Assembly (NCBI RefSeq): GCF_018861045.1
Contig: NZ_JAHKQJ010000010.1
Coordinates: forward strand, 186,001 to 250,000
DNA length: 64,000 bases
DNA from: Octadecabacter sp. B2R22
GTDB taxonomy: Bacteria; Pseudomonadota; Alphaproteobacteria; Rhodobacterales; Rhodobacteraceae
Direction of reading: 5' to 3'
A program made the position numbers and the translations under genes. Each line of letters opens with the position of its first letter. Position 1 is the first letter of the stretch. The notes beneath the pieces are model-generated. The model did no database searches. It saw only the letters and a program-made list of their open reading frames with translations, and was not told the origin of the DNA. Positions 1-8,224 of the stretch are shown here, in pieces.

Positions 1-341
1 CGTTCTGCGGCCAACCCTTCCATGTCACGTCGAAACGCGATGTAGTCAAACACCGCTTCGTCGTGGTTCGCAAACAGGCGCACCAAGGTTTCCGAGAACG
101 CCGACCCTAGTACATTGCCAACAAAGACGCCGGACCCTGCGTGGCTGACCAAAAGGCCGCTCACCTGTAACTCGGCCAAGGCTTCGCGCAGGGATGGGCG
201 CGATACCCCAAGGCGTTCAGACAATTCCCGTTCCGAGGGCAGGCGCTCTCCGGGTTTCAGGATGCCGCGCAGGATCAATTGCTCGATCTGGCGCACCACC
301 GATTGCGAAATCTTCTCGGGTTGAATGGGTTCGAATGGCAT
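1..341 (-). CDS. FadR/GntR-family transcriptional regulator (partial, C-terminus beyond left edge)
   Basis: The first 113 codons are present; the rest lies left of the window. The start is the ATG at 339-341, opening MPFEPIQPEKISQSVVRQIE. Residues about 10-75 form the winged helix of the GntR family, with LKPGERLPSERELSERLGVS and the recognition helix VSRPSLREALAEL. The following segment (FDYIAFRRDMEGLAAER) is the start of the helical FCD ligand domain of the FadR subfamily, whose members sense organic acids such as lactate, glycolate or pyruvate. The gene faces left, away from the OmpA-like lipoprotein. A dyad TTGGT-N11-ACCAA lies 19 bases upstream of the start, so autoregulation is likely. 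The same geometry sits in the glcD promoter at 19,084, which hints at a GlcC-like role. That link is inference. The family call is firm. Confidence 0.85.
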   Translation of the reverse strand, partial: MPFEPIQPEKISQSVVRQIEQLILRGILKPGERLPSERELSERLGVSRPSLREALAELQVSGLLVSHAGSGVFVGNVLGSAFSETLVRLFANHDEAVFDYIAFRRDMEGLAAE

Positions 342-359
342 TATTGGCCCCTCACATAA

Positions 360-380
360 TTGGTCAAATGATATGACCAA
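360..380. promoter_or_regulatory. Putative FadR-family operator upstream of the GntR gene
   Basis: A perfect inverted repeat has arms TTGGTCA (360-366) and TGACCAA (374-380). It lies immediately upstream of the partial regulator at 1-341. TGGT...ACCA half-sites are typical of FadR-subfamily GntR proteins (PdhR, LldR, GlcC), although in those the classical spacer between TTGGT and ACCAA is 3 bases and here it is 11. Binding of the neighbouring regulator is inferred. Confidence 0.6.
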
Positions 381-400
381 ACCTAGCCCCGCCGCAAACG

Positions 401-431
401 AAAAGGGCCGCCTGCGATGTGCAGACGGCCC
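401..431 (-). terminator. Rho-independent terminator of the OmpA-like lipoprotein gene
   Basis: Arms GGGCCGCCTGC (405-415) and GCAGACGGCCC (421-431) pair over 11 positions with one G-T type mismatch around a 5-base loop. On the minus strand the stem is followed by four T (401-404). It starts 20 bases downstream of the stop codon at 452. Confidence 0.8.
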
Positions 432-451
432 AAGAAAGTATGGTATCAAAG

Positions 452-1114
452 TTAGCCGTTTGGCGTGATGGTGATTTCCACACGGCGGTTCAATGCGCGG
501 CCTTCTGGCGTCAGGTTGGATGCGATTGGGGCATCTTCACCACGACCGATGGACCGGATACGGCCCGGATTAACGCCGCTGCTGATCAGCGCGGATGACA
601 CAGCCTGTGCACGACGTGCCGACAGGTCTTGGTTGTAAGCGGCACCACCTGTGTTGTCGGCGTGACCGATCACGTTGATTGTTGTGTCAGGGTAGTTGTT
701 GATGGATGCTGACAGTGCGGTGATGTCACTACGCAGGCCACCTGTCAGGGCTGCGCTGTCTGTCGCGAACAAGATGTCTTGTGGCAGGCTAACGATCAGC
801 TGTTCACCCGTGTTGGTGATGGTCGCGTTGGACCCGAGCTGCTGGCGAAGTTCGGCTTCTTGTTGGTCCAGCAACACGCCAGCACCTGCACCCAGACCCG
901 CGCCAAGAACAGCGCCAACGATTGCACTACGGTTGCGGGCGCCAGAATCGCCATCAGAACGTGCGGCGCCAATGATCGCACCAACACCTGCGCCAACAAG
1001 AGCGCCAGTCTGTGTGTTGCTGTTGGGGTTGTTCGGGTCAACTACTGAGTCACAGGCTGTCAGCACCATGACGCCAGACAAAGCGACGGCGAGGGACATT
1101 TTGGACAGGGTCAT
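452..1114 (-). CDS. OmpA-family outer-membrane lipoprotein with glycine-zipper region
   Basis: This is a 220-residue lipoprotein. The signal peptide ends in the lipobox LTAC (Cys21), so the mature protein is lipid-anchored. Residues about 37-85 are rich in Gly and Ala (GALVGAGVGAIIGA, AIVGAVLGAGLGAGAG) and form a glycine-zipper segment of the YMGG type. The C-terminal 110 residues are an OmpA-like peptidoglycan-binding domain: DILFATDSAAL, NVIGHADNTGGAAYNQDLSA with the diaminopimelate-contacting Asp, RRAQAVSSAL and LNRRVEI. This arrangement matches E. coli YiaD-like proteins that tether the outer membrane to peptidoglycan. It is a single-gene unit with its own terminator at 401-431. Confidence 0.9.
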   Translation of the reverse strand: MTLSKMSLAVALSGVMVLTACDSVVDPNNPNSNTQTGALVGAGVGAIIGAARSDGDSGARNRSAIVGAVLGAGLGAGAGVLLDQQEAELRQQLGSNATITNTGEQLIVSLPQDILFATDSAALTGGLRSDITALSASINNYPDTTINVIGHADNTGGAAYNQDLSARRAQAVSSALISSGVNPGRIRSIGRGEDAPIASNLTPEGRALNRRVEITITPNG

Positions 1115-1243
1115 ATTCTAAAATCCTATTTGGGCACCGGACGTGGTGCGTTTGATAGGCGTTATATCGATCAATCCCGCTTGTTATCCAATAACGCCCT
1201 GATGAGCGGCGGTGTTCCGCCGATGGTCATCGGTTTCAATGCC

Positions 1244-2077
1244 TTAACCCGCGTCCTCACGGGCACTTTCCCACGCCAACATCGCCCGTTTCACAGGAAG
1301 CCCCCAATGGTAACCGCCAAGGCCGCCGGATTTGCGCAGCGCACGATGACAGGGGATCAACCAACTCACCGGATTGCGGCCGACTGCGGTGCCCACGGCC
1401 CGCACCGCACGGGGCGTGCCGATCGCCTCGGCGATTTCAGAATACGTGGTGACGTGGCCTGACGGAATACTCAGAAGCGCCTCCCAAACCTTTAATTGAA
1501 ACGGCGCGCCGATCATGTGCAGCTTGGTTTCGCCTTCCATGCTTAACGCGGCCTCCACCCAAGGGCGGATCGCCTCTGGGTCTTCGGTAAACGTCGCGTT
1601 TGGCCAACGTTTGGCAAGGTCCGCGTAGGTTTCGCCATCGCCTTCTTCGGCGGTGAAACCCATGCCGCAAATGCCACGATCTGTGGCCATGGCGATGACA
1701 GGCCCAAAGGCGCTGTCAAAGCGACCCCATCGTATCGTTAACCCCGCAGCCCCACGTGCGTAACGCCCCGGACTCATTGCCTCCCAACTCAGGAAGAGAT
1801 CGTGTAGGCGGCCGGACCCTGACAGCCCCACTGCGTCTGCCGTCGCCAATGTGGTAAAGTTATTGGACAGCAGCGTCTTGGCGTGATCCAGCGCGAGGTA
1901 TTGCTGATACCGTTTCGGCGATACCCCGACCCAACGCGAAAAGACCCGTTGAAAATGGGCGGGTGACATCTCCATGCGCGCGGCAAGCTCGTCGAGTGAC
2001 AGCGTGCCCTCGGCGGCGTCGATCTCATCCAAGGCGCGGCGGATGACGTGATAATGATATCGATCTGAATGTTCCAT
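1244..2077 (-). CDS. ada: AraC-type HTH / methylated-DNA-protein-cysteine methyltransferase (short Ada)
   Basis: This 277-residue fusion has an AraC-type helix-turn-helix domain (residues 5-105; LSLDELAARMEMSPAHFQRVFSRWVG) followed by an O6-alkylguanine-DNA alkyltransferase domain (about 110-277). The suicidal acceptor motif is IPCHRALRKSGGLGGYHWG near residue 243. The protein removes methyl groups from O6-methylguanine irreversibly. Compared with E. coli Ada (354 residues) it lacks the N-terminal zinc domain with the phosphotriester-accepting Cys38, so methyl-phosphotriester sensing as in E. coli is not possible. This shortened form is common in alphaproteobacteria. A CGGCGG/CCGCCG hairpin lies at 1207-1222 downstream, without a clear T-tract. 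No partner gene is co-directional. Confidence 0.88.
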   Translation of the reverse strand: MEHSDRYHYHVIRRALDEIDAAEGTLSLDELAARMEMSPAHFQRVFSRWVGVSPKRYQQYLALDHAKTLLSNNFTTLATADAVGLSGSGRLHDLFLSWEAMSPGRYARGAAGLTIRWGRFDSAFGPVIAMATDRGICGMGFTAEEGDGETYADLAKRWPNATFTEDPEAIRPWVEAALSMEGETKLHMIGAPFQLKVWEALLSIPSGHVTTYSEIAEAIGTPRAVRAVGTAVGRNPVSWLIPCHRALRKSGGLGGYHWGLPVKRAMLAWESAREDAG

Positions 2078-2169
2078 GCCGGAAACGTAACGACCTAACG
2101 TGCCCCACGCGACCCGAATGTTGCGCCTTTGACTTGTTTGTAACGCGCAAGCTGGGCAAAAGGGATGCT

Positions 2170-2823
2170 ATGGCCAAATTAACAAAACAGCTCGACTACA
2201 ACACGATCCGTGAAATTTTCACGCGGTTTCGCGATGGTGACGCCGAACCTAAAGGCGAACTTGATCACGTTAACGCTTATACGTTGGTGGTCGCCGTGGC
2301 GCTGTCCGCGCAGGCCACGGACAAGGGCGTGAACAAGGCGACGGCTGAGCTATTCAAGGTCGCCGATACACCTCAAAAGATGCTCGATCTGGGGATTGAT
2401 GCGGTAACCGATCATATCAAGACGATTGGCCTATTTCGCCAAAAGGCCAAGAACGTGATGAAGACCGCACAAATCCTTGTGGATGAATATGGTGGCGAAG
2501 TCCCGAATTCCCGCGCGGCGCTGCAATCTCTTCCGGGCGTGGGGCGCAAGACGGCGAATGTGGTTTTGAACATGTGGTGGGGGCAGCCCGCGCAGGCTGT
2601 GGATACGCATATTTTCCGGCTTGGTAATCGCAGTGGCATCGCGCCGGGCAAAGATGTAGGCGCCGTCGAGCGCGCGATCGAAGACAACATCCCAGCTGAT
2701 TTTCAACTGCACGCACACCACTGGATGATCCTGCACGGGCGGTATATCTGCGTCGCGCGCAAACCAAAATGTCAGGCCTGTCACATCCGTGATCTGTGCC
2801 TTTACGAGGATAAAACGGAATGA
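2170..2823 (+). CDS. nth: Endonuclease III (DNA glycosylase/AP lyase)
   Basis: This 217-residue base-excision repair enzyme removes oxidised pyrimidines and cleaves at abasic sites. The helix-hairpin-helix LPGVGRKTANVVLN carries the catalytic lysine, and VDTHIFRLGNR carries the catalytic aspartate. The [4Fe-4S] cluster ligands follow the canonical C-X6-C-X2-C-X5-C pattern near the C-terminus (CVARKPKCQACHIRDLC). The ATG at 2170 is chosen because AAAGGGA lies just before it; an in-frame ATG at 2134 would add 12 residues without a ribosome site. The last four bases overlap the start of the downstream kinase (ATGA), indicating translational coupling. Confidence 0.95.
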   Translation: MAKLTKQLDYNTIREIFTRFRDGDAEPKGELDHVNAYTLVVAVALSAQATDKGVNKATAELFKVADTPQKMLDLGIDAVTDHIKTIGLFRQKAKNVMKTAQILVDEYGGEVPNSRAALQSLPGVGRKTANVVLNMWWGQPAQAVDTHIFRLGNRSGIAPGKDVGAVERAIEDNIPADFQLHAHHWMILHGRYICVARKPKCQACHIRDLCLYEDKTE

Positions 2824-3797
2824 ACTACGACGTCATCGGTATCGGCAATGCAATTGTTGATGTGATCTCCCCCTCCAGCGACACGTTTCTTGACCAAATG
2901 GGGATCGAGAAGGGGATCATGCAATTGATCGAACGCGATCGTGCAGAACTTCTGTATGCATCAATGGACAGCCGCGTCGAAGCGCCCGGGGGGTCTGTAG
3001 GAAACACACTTGCCGGGATCGGTGAACTGGGCCTGCAAACGGCGTTTATCGGTAAGGTTAAGAGTGACGCATTGGGTAAGTTTTATGCGGATGCGCTGGC
3101 TGAGGCGGGCACCGCATTTCCACTGGCTCCCCAAGACGTTGACCTGCCGACATCCCGCTCGATGATCTTCGTGTCACCGGATGGCGAACGCTCGATGAAC
3201 ACCTACCTCGGGGCGGGCGCGGACATTTCCAGCGCTGATGTGCCAGATGTGTTTGGCACGGGGCTATTATTCCTCGAAGGCTATTTGTTTGACAAAGACG
3301 AAGGCAAAACGGCCTTTTCGGAAGCGGCTGGCAAAATGAAGGCCGCGGGCGGTCGTTCTGCAATCACCATTTCCGACCCGTTCTGCGCTGAACGCCACCG
3401 CGACGACTTCAAACGTCTGATTGCCGAAGACATGGATGTCGCCATCGGGAATGCGCAAGAATGGCTGACGCTGTATGAAACGGCCGACCTTGATGACGCG
3501 ATCCGCCAAGCTGCCGAGGTCTGCGACATTGTGGCCTGCACGCGCTCTGGCGAAGCGGTCTGGGTCCAGCAAGGCGAGGTCCGCTACACCGCAGAGGTCA
3601 CGCCGGTGACACCCGTGGACGCAACTGGGGCCGGCGATCAGTTTGCGGCTGGCTTCCTCTATGGTGTCGCGACGGGCCGCCCCTTGGACGTTGCCGCACA
3701 AATGGGCGTGCTCTGCGCGGCAGAGGTCATCGGCCACATGGGGCCACGTCCGGAAGCAAACATGGCAGAGATGTTTGCAAAACACGGATTGCTCTAA
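2820..3797 (+). CDS. PfkB-family carbohydrate kinase, adenosine-kinase-like
   Basis: This 325-residue kinase of the ribokinase/PfkB fold opens with MNYDVIGIGNAIVDV. It carries the N-terminal PfkB signature around APGGSVGNTLAGIGELG and the C-terminal catalytic motif DATGAGDQFAAGFLYG, whose Asp in GAGD is the catalytic base. Homologues in alphaproteobacteria are usually annotated as adenosine kinase (adenosine to AMP), and the sequence is also compatible with another nucleoside or sugar substrate. It overlaps nth by four bases, so the two are one operon. A hairpin at 3905-3947 may end the transcript. Confidence 0.85.
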   Translation: MNYDVIGIGNAIVDVISPSSDTFLDQMGIEKGIMQLIERDRAELLYASMDSRVEAPGGSVGNTLAGIGELGLQTAFIGKVKSDALGKFYADALAEAGTAFPLAPQDVDLPTSRSMIFVSPDGERSMNTYLGAGADISSADVPDVFGTGLLFLEGYLFDKDEGKTAFSEAAGKMKAAGGRSAITISDPFCAERHRDDFKRLIAEDMDVAIGNAQEWLTLYETADLDDAIRQAAEVCDIVACTRSGEAVWVQQGEVRYTAEVTPVTPVDATGAGDQFAAGFLYGVATGRPLDVAAQMGVLCAAEVIGHMGPRPEANMAEMFAKHGLL

Positions 3798-3845
3798 GAG
3801 GGCGCATGCCACCGATCACGTCGAGTGTGTCGCGAAGCAAGTGAT

Positions 3846-3879
3846 GCCTCCGGCGGGGATATTTCTGAACCAAAGAAAA
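3846..3879 (+). repeat. Dispersed intergenic repeat, copy 1
   Basis: The block GCCTCCGGCGGGGATATTT is followed by CTGAACCAAAGAAAA. A near-identical copy lies at 29,578-29,610 (GCCTCCGGCGGGGATATTT then AAGAACCAAAGAAG). Related copies with a GGGGGC..GCCCCC part and a GAGGTATTT..AACAAAGGCAAATG tail lie at 7135 and 17,572. All are between genes, next to gene ends. The rest of the 3798-4157 gap holds the hairpin at 3905-3947 and no gene. Confidence 0.7.
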
Positions 3880-3904
3880 CAAGGGCGCAGCTCAACCAAA
3901 GGTG

Positions 3905-3947
3905 CGCGGCCCTCCCGCAGTCACCAAGTGCATTGGTAAGGGCCGCG
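3905..3947 (+). terminator. Inverted repeat, possible terminator of nth-kinase operon
   Basis: Perfect 9-bp arms CGCGGCCCT (3905-3913) and AGGGCCGCG (3939-3947) enclose a 25-base loop and are followed on the plus strand by the pyrimidine-rich TCTTCTTCGG. It lies 108 bases beyond the kinase stop. The long loop makes termination plausible rather than certain. Confidence 0.45.
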
Positions 3948-4157
3948 TCTTCTTCGGTTACGGCCGAGGGCATCCCTGCCTGTGCCGCACTGCTAAACTG
4001 GCGCATTAAGGTTAATTCTGGGTTACTCTGTCTTCTTTGGTTCTTAAGTATCCATAGCGCGACGCGGGATTTTGCGCCCGGTCGTCAAGAGGGCGAGGAT
4101 CTTTGCGGATTTCGCAGAAATCCGCCCCCCGCTCGCCGCAGGCGCGACTGGGTGCGA

Positions 4158-4976
4158 CTATGCGCCCAGTTTTGCGTGCACCTCGTCCAAATCGATCTCA
4201 CCGATGGGCATCTTGTTGCCCGGGTTTTCAAAGTCGTATTTGAACAGGTTGAAGTCCTTCTTGTAGATTTCATAGACCAAGTGTTTTGACAGGTCGTCAA
4301 AGTAGTCTTCTACAGGATGGGCGCGTTTTGGCCCGTGGCCTTCGGATTCGTTGAAACGCGGTATTCCGGCCAGATCGACTTTGTTCTTGGTTTCGATTCC
4401 GTCCAGCACCTGTTGCATGCCGTCGTTGAACTGTTCGGTCCAGAAAATCTTATCGTAGCGCCCGCCGTTCACGATGAACGTGCTGATATGGCCCGACATT
4501 GCCGACCAGTGGATATCAGGGTCCATCGGGCGGCGGTATTTGATGGTGTCGCGGGCAAACAGCAAAAAGCGGCGGAAAGATTTGATCTGGTCAAACTCGA
4601 ACCCGTCTTCCGGGCTGCCGACTTCGATGCCGTATTTCTGGATCAACAGCGGAACAAGGTTGCCACGATAGCGTCGTCCATTGCGCTGGATGCCGCAAAT
4701 CTTGTCAAAGAAGGACGACAAGATGCGGGTGTAAGGGTTGCGAACACAGGTGAACGAATAGCTGCTGTGATTCTTGACGTTGTCTGTGATCAGTTGCTGA
4801 CTGTCTTCCATGGCCCATTTATGCATGCCGCCTTCGGCATCGTGGATGTCACCGTCAAAGAATTCGCCGTGATCAGAATAATACATGATCTGGCCGATGG
4901 TCGAACAGGCGCATTTCGGGACCACGCGGTACACTACGCTCTCGGATTCAGTCATCCATGTTCCGGGGAAACCCAT
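4158..4976 (-). CDS. Sulfotransferase family 2 protein
   Basis: This 272-residue protein has the two PAPS-binding elements of family 2 (carbohydrate) sulfotransferases. The 5'-phosphosulfate loop is YRVVPKCACSTIGQ near residue 20, and the 3'-phosphate loop is SFTCVRNPYTRILSSFFDK near residue 80. The family transfers sulfate from PAPS to hydroxyls of glycans. There is no signal peptide or membrane segment, so it is predicted to be cytoplasmic. The start at 4976 has AAGGACGAG seven bases upstream. It is divergent from a GT14-type glycosyltransferase across 153 bases, which suggests a shared extracellular polysaccharide or lipid-sugar product. The acceptor is unknown. Confidence 0.85.
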   Translation of the reverse strand: MGFPGTWMTESESVVYRVVPKCACSTIGQIMYYSDHGEFFDGDIHDAEGGMHKWAMEDSQQLITDNVKNHSSYSFTCVRNPYTRILSSFFDKICGIQRNGRRYRGNLVPLLIQKYGIEVGSPEDGFEFDQIKSFRRFLLFARDTIKYRRPMDPDIHWSAMSGHISTFIVNGGRYDKIFWTEQFNDGMQQVLDGIETKNKVDLAGIPRFNESEGHGPKRAHPVEDYFDDLSKHLVYEIYKKDFNLFKYDFENPGNKMPIGEIDLDEVHAKLGA

Positions 4977-5129
4977 ATGCTCGTCCTTGTTGGTTGTACT
5001 TGCCGCGCGCGTCAGCTTTGTTTTTTGCTAAAAAAGCAAATAATTCGTGTTTATTCAATCGGTCATCGCGTTTACACAAGAAAAACTAAACGAATACAAT
5101 CTAACCCATAGGGGAAAATTGTTTCTAAA

Positions 5130-6707
5130 ATGGCAAGAATTGCGTTCATCCTGCTGTGTCACAAAGACCCTGAAGCCATCGTGCAACAGGCCGAACAGCT
5201 GACGGCTGTTGGGGATTACATGTCGATCCATTTCGATGCCAGTGCCCCAAAAGAGGCATTTGCCTATATTGAAGACCATTTGGGCGGCAATCCTAACGTG
5301 ACCTTCGCCAAGAAAAGGATCAAATGCGGTTGGGGCGAATGGTCCTTGGTGCAAGCGACGCTTCATGCTGTTGAAGCCGCCGTGGATGCGTTTCCTCGCG
5401 CCACGCATTTTTACATGGTGTCAGGCGATTGCATGGCGATCAAATCCGCGAGCCATGCCAAGGCGCTGCTGGACAGTGACGATTGCGATTACATCGAGAG
5501 TTTTGATTTCTTCGAGTCCGATTGGATCAAGACTGGCATGAAAGAAGAACGGTTGATCTACCGCCACTGGTTCAATGAACGCACCCACAAAACGCTGTTC
5601 TATAATTCGTGGTGGGCGCAGCGCAAATTGGGGCTGGAGCGGGAAATTCCGGCAGATTTGCAGATCATGATCGGATCCCAGTGGTGGTGTCTGCGCCGCC
5701 GTACGATTGAATGGATCATCGACATGACCCGCAATCGCCCAGACGTGATGAAATTCTTCCGCACGACGTGGATTCCAGATGAGACGTTCTTTCAGACACT
5801 GGTCCGCCATCTGGTGCCAGAACCCGAAATCCGCACCCGCACGCTGACGTTCTTGATGTTTACCGACTACGGAATGCCGGTGACGTTCTACAACGATCAC
5901 TATGACCTTCTGTTGTCGCAAGATTTCCTGTTTGCGCGAAAAATCTCACCCGAGGCGACGTCGCTCAAGGAACGCCTTGGCCGCCTTTATGCCTCTGATC
6001 GCGATGATTTCAGTATTTCCGGTGAGGGTCAAAAGCTGTTTAGCTTCCTCACTGGGCGCGGCCGGATCGGGCGCAGATTTGCGCCGCGGTTCTGGGAAAC
6101 CGAGACGTCACTTGGGCGCGAACGCGAACTTCTGATCGTTGCCTGTAAGAAATGGCATGTTGCAAAGCGCCTCGTCGGGTCGATTAAACACCACACGACC
6201 ATCCCGTGCATTGATTATCTGTTTAACGAAGAAGATACGGATCTGCCGGATCTTGGCGGTATTCAATCCACGCTGAGTAAACGCACCCGCCACAGGCGTG
6301 CGCTGATGCGAATGTTGTTTGACTACTATGATACCGATCGGTTGATCATCTGTCTGGACACGGCGAACCTCGATCTGATGCAGGATTTCTTTAACGATCG
6401 TTCGACCACGCGGCTGTTGGAATTGGAGTGTGATTTCTCTGATGAATACCTGACAGGTCACGCCAAACGGGTCGGGCTTGCCGGAGAAGAGACTGCGGAA
6501 GAAACCATGCAGCAGTTGTTGCCGACGATCCGTTATGACGTTGTGTATGAGAGTGATCGTATTCGTGATGCGGGGTTTGAGAACCACCTTCGTGTACGCG
6601 AATCTGCCAGCCCTGACGAGAACACTCCGCCTATTGCTGAGTTCCTGAGCCTGTCCGATGACGTGGCGCGTGGAATTGCCCAAACCCCATATTTGTTCGC
6701 CGACTAA
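5130..6707 (+). CDS. GT14 (core-2/I-branching type) glycosyltransferase with C-terminal extension
   Basis: This 525-residue protein opens with MARIAFILLCHKDPEAI, typical of GT14 'Branch' beta-1,6-N-acetylglucosaminyltransferases. Supporting motifs are MSIHFDASAP, HFYMVSGDCMAIKS, GSQWWCLRRRTIEWI near residue 187 and TWIPDETFFQTLV, whose acidic DE is the expected catalytic base of the fold. Residues about 285-525 form a second region that I recognise only as part of the roseobacter version of this protein; its role is unknown. No membrane anchor is visible. The sulfotransferase is divergent upstream and the HIT gene follows after 11 bases, so it is probably first in a two-gene transcript. An A/T-rich 6-bp dyad (TTTGCT/AGCAAA, 5034-5050) lies in the divergent promoter. 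Confidence 0.8.
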   Translation: MARIAFILLCHKDPEAIVQQAEQLTAVGDYMSIHFDASAPKEAFAYIEDHLGGNPNVTFAKKRIKCGWGEWSLVQATLHAVEAAVDAFPRATHFYMVSGDCMAIKSASHAKALLDSDDCDYIESFDFFESDWIKTGMKEERLIYRHWFNERTHKTLFYNSWWAQRKLGLEREIPADLQIMIGSQWWCLRRRTIEWIIDMTRNRPDVMKFFRTTWIPDETFFQTLVRHLVPEPEIRTRTLTFLMFTDYGMPVTFYNDHYDLLLSQDFLFARKISPEATSLKERLGRLYASDRDDFSISGEGQKLFSFLTGRGRIGRRFAPRFWETETSLGRERELLIVACKKWHVAKRLVGSIKHHTTIPCIDYLFNEEDTDLPDLGGIQSTLSKRTRHRRALMRMLFDYYDTDRLIICLDTANLDLMQDFFNDRSTTRLLELECDFSDEYLTGHAKRVGLAGEETAEETMQQLLPTIRYDVVYESDRIRDAGFENHLRVRESASPDENTPPIAEFLSLSDDVARGIAQTPYLFAD

Positions 6708-6718
6708 GGAGCACCGTG

Positions 6719-7081
6719 ATGCAGTTTGACTACGACGATCAGAATATCTTTGCCAAGATTTTGCGCGGCGAGATCCCAAACAACACCGTTTTTGAAAGCG
6801 ACCACGCGCTTGCGTTTCGCGATATTAACCCGCAGGCACCGGTGCATGTTTTGGTGATCCCAAAGGGGCCATACATGACGCTTGATCACTTTGCGCGGGA
6901 TGCGAGCGCTGACGAACAGGTCGGGTTTATGGCCGCTGTCGCTGAGGTCTGCCGCCTTGAGGGGGTCGAACCTGGTTTCCGTGCTGTTGCGAATGCTCGT
7001 GAAGATGGGGTGCAAGACGTGCCGCATTATCATCTGCATATTCTGGCGGGACGTAATCTGGGGCCAATGCTGGCGCGTTAG
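6719..7081 (+). CDS. HIT-family nucleotide hydrolase
   Basis: This 120-residue protein of the histidine-triad superfamily has the catalytic motif HYHLHIL (H-x-H-x-H) near the C-terminus and the conserved N-terminus DDQNIFAKILRGEIPNNTVFE. Members hydrolyse purine nucleoside phosphoramidates and related AMP conjugates. The ATG at 6719 sits seven bases after AAGGAG; a GTG directly before it at 6716 would be too close. It follows the glycosyltransferase by 11 bases and is co-transcribed with it by position. Confidence 0.92.
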   Translation: MQFDYDDQNIFAKILRGEIPNNTVFESDHALAFRDINPQAPVHVLVIPKGPYMTLDHFARDASADEQVGFMAAVAEVCRLEGVEPGFRAVANAREDGVQDVPHYHLHILAGRNLGPMLAR

Positions 7082-7134
7082 AACGGTTTCGAATTTGCGT
7101 TGCAAATCCGACGAGCGCGCCTTCGGCGCGAAAG

Positions 7135-7196
7135 AGGGGGCCAGCCCCCATCGCCTGCGGCGAATCCCCCGAGGTATTTCAGAAACAAAGGCAAAT
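7135..7196 (+). repeat. Dispersed intergenic repeat, copy 2 (GC-rich variant)
   Basis: The block contains GGGGGCCAGCCCCC, GCCTGCGGCG, then CCCCCGAGGTATTTCAG and AAACAAAGGCAAATG. It is closely related to the inverted copy at 17,572-17,626 and more distantly to those at 3846 and 29,578. It fills the space between the convergent HIT and ABC ATPase genes and could fold into a hairpin, perhaps serving as a bidirectional terminator. Confidence 0.65.
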
Positions 7197-7204
7197 GGGG
7201 CGGG

Positions 7205-8131
7205 TTAATCCCGTGTCAGGTTCAAGAACACATCTTCAAGGTGGGGGTCTTCGGTGCGAATGTCTTTGATCAAGACGCCAGCGCCGCGCAAGAGATCAAG
7301 GACTGCGTCGGCCCGTGTGTGTGAAGTCTTGTAGGTGAACGCCAATGTGCCATCCTCGCGGCGGGTGAGGTCGATGCCTGTCGGAAGGGCGGGGAGGGTC
7401 GCATCGCCGTCCGGTGTGATCACCAAGGTTTTGCTGTCCAATTGACCGAGCAGGTTTGAGGTCGTGTCGTTGGCGATGACCGATCCGTGATTGATGATGG
7501 CGATCTGATCGCACATGGCCTCGGCTTCTTCGAGGTAGTGGGTTGTGAGGATGACGGTCATGCCTTCATCATTCAGGCGGCGCACATGGGCCCAGAGTTG
7601 ATTGCGCAGATCAATGTCGACGCCTGCTGTGGGTTCGTCCAGCACAAGAATTTGCGGTGAGTGGACCAGCGCTTTGCCCAGCAATAAACGGCGCCGCATG
7701 CCACCTGAGAGTGATCGTGCATAGGCCTCGGCCTTGTCCGTGAGGCCCGTGAGTTCAAGCAGTTCTTCGGTGCGGCGTTGGGATTTGGGCACGCCATATA
7801 GCCCCGCTTGTACATCCAATGACCCACGGGGCGTAAAGAAAGGGTCGAGGTTTGGTTCTTGCGGCATGATACCGATGGCAGCGCGGCTTTGGCGTGGATT
7901 TTCGTCTTGATCGAAGCCCCAGATTTTCACGGAACCTGCGGACTTTGTCACCAGACCAGCCAGAATATTGATGATCGTGGACTTGCCAGCTCCGTTCGGC
8001 CCGAGCAGCCCAAAGATCGATCCACGCGGCACGCACAGGTCAACGCCTGTCAGGGCTTCTTTGGCGGGGCTGCGTTTGGTGGATGCATAGGTCTTGTGCA
8101 GCCCCGTGATCTCTAACGCGTTCTCTGACAT
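7205..8131 (-). CDS. ABC transporter ATP-binding protein (CcmA/ABC-2 exporter type)
   Basis: This 308-residue ATPase has Walker A GLLGPNGAGKST near residue 42, the signature YARSLSGGMRRRLLLGKALV, Walker B ILVLDEPTAGVD and the switch histidine in ILTTHYLEEAEAM. The C-terminal part (about 225-308) is the extension seen in drug/polysaccharide ABC-2 exporters of the NodI/DrrA type. The start at 8131 is chosen because the open frame upstream has no family similarity. The membrane permease that such ATPases need is not adjacent: the left neighbour converges and the right one diverges. Its partner must be elsewhere or the gene is an orphan. Confidence 0.88.
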   Translation of the reverse strand: MSENALEITGLHKTYASTKRSPAKEALTGVDLCVPRGSIFGLLGPNGAGKSTIINILAGLVTKSAGSVKIWGFDQDENPRQSRAAIGIMPQEPNLDPFFTPRGSLDVQAGLYGVPKSQRRTEELLELTGLTDKAEAYARSLSGGMRRRLLLGKALVHSPQILVLDEPTAGVDIDLRNQLWAHVRRLNDEGMTVILTTHYLEEAEAMCDQIAIINHGSVIANDTTSNLLGQLDSKTLVITPDGDATLPALPTGIDLTRREDGTLAFTYKTSHTRADAVLDLLRGAGVLIKDIRTEDPHLEDVFLNLTRD

Positions 8132-8224
8132 CTGGTGTTTCCCATCTTGATTGGTGCCCTGTTTGACGGCTATACAGCCTGCATGCAACGGCACGTTTTG
8201 TGCCCCCGACACAAAGGCCTGCCC

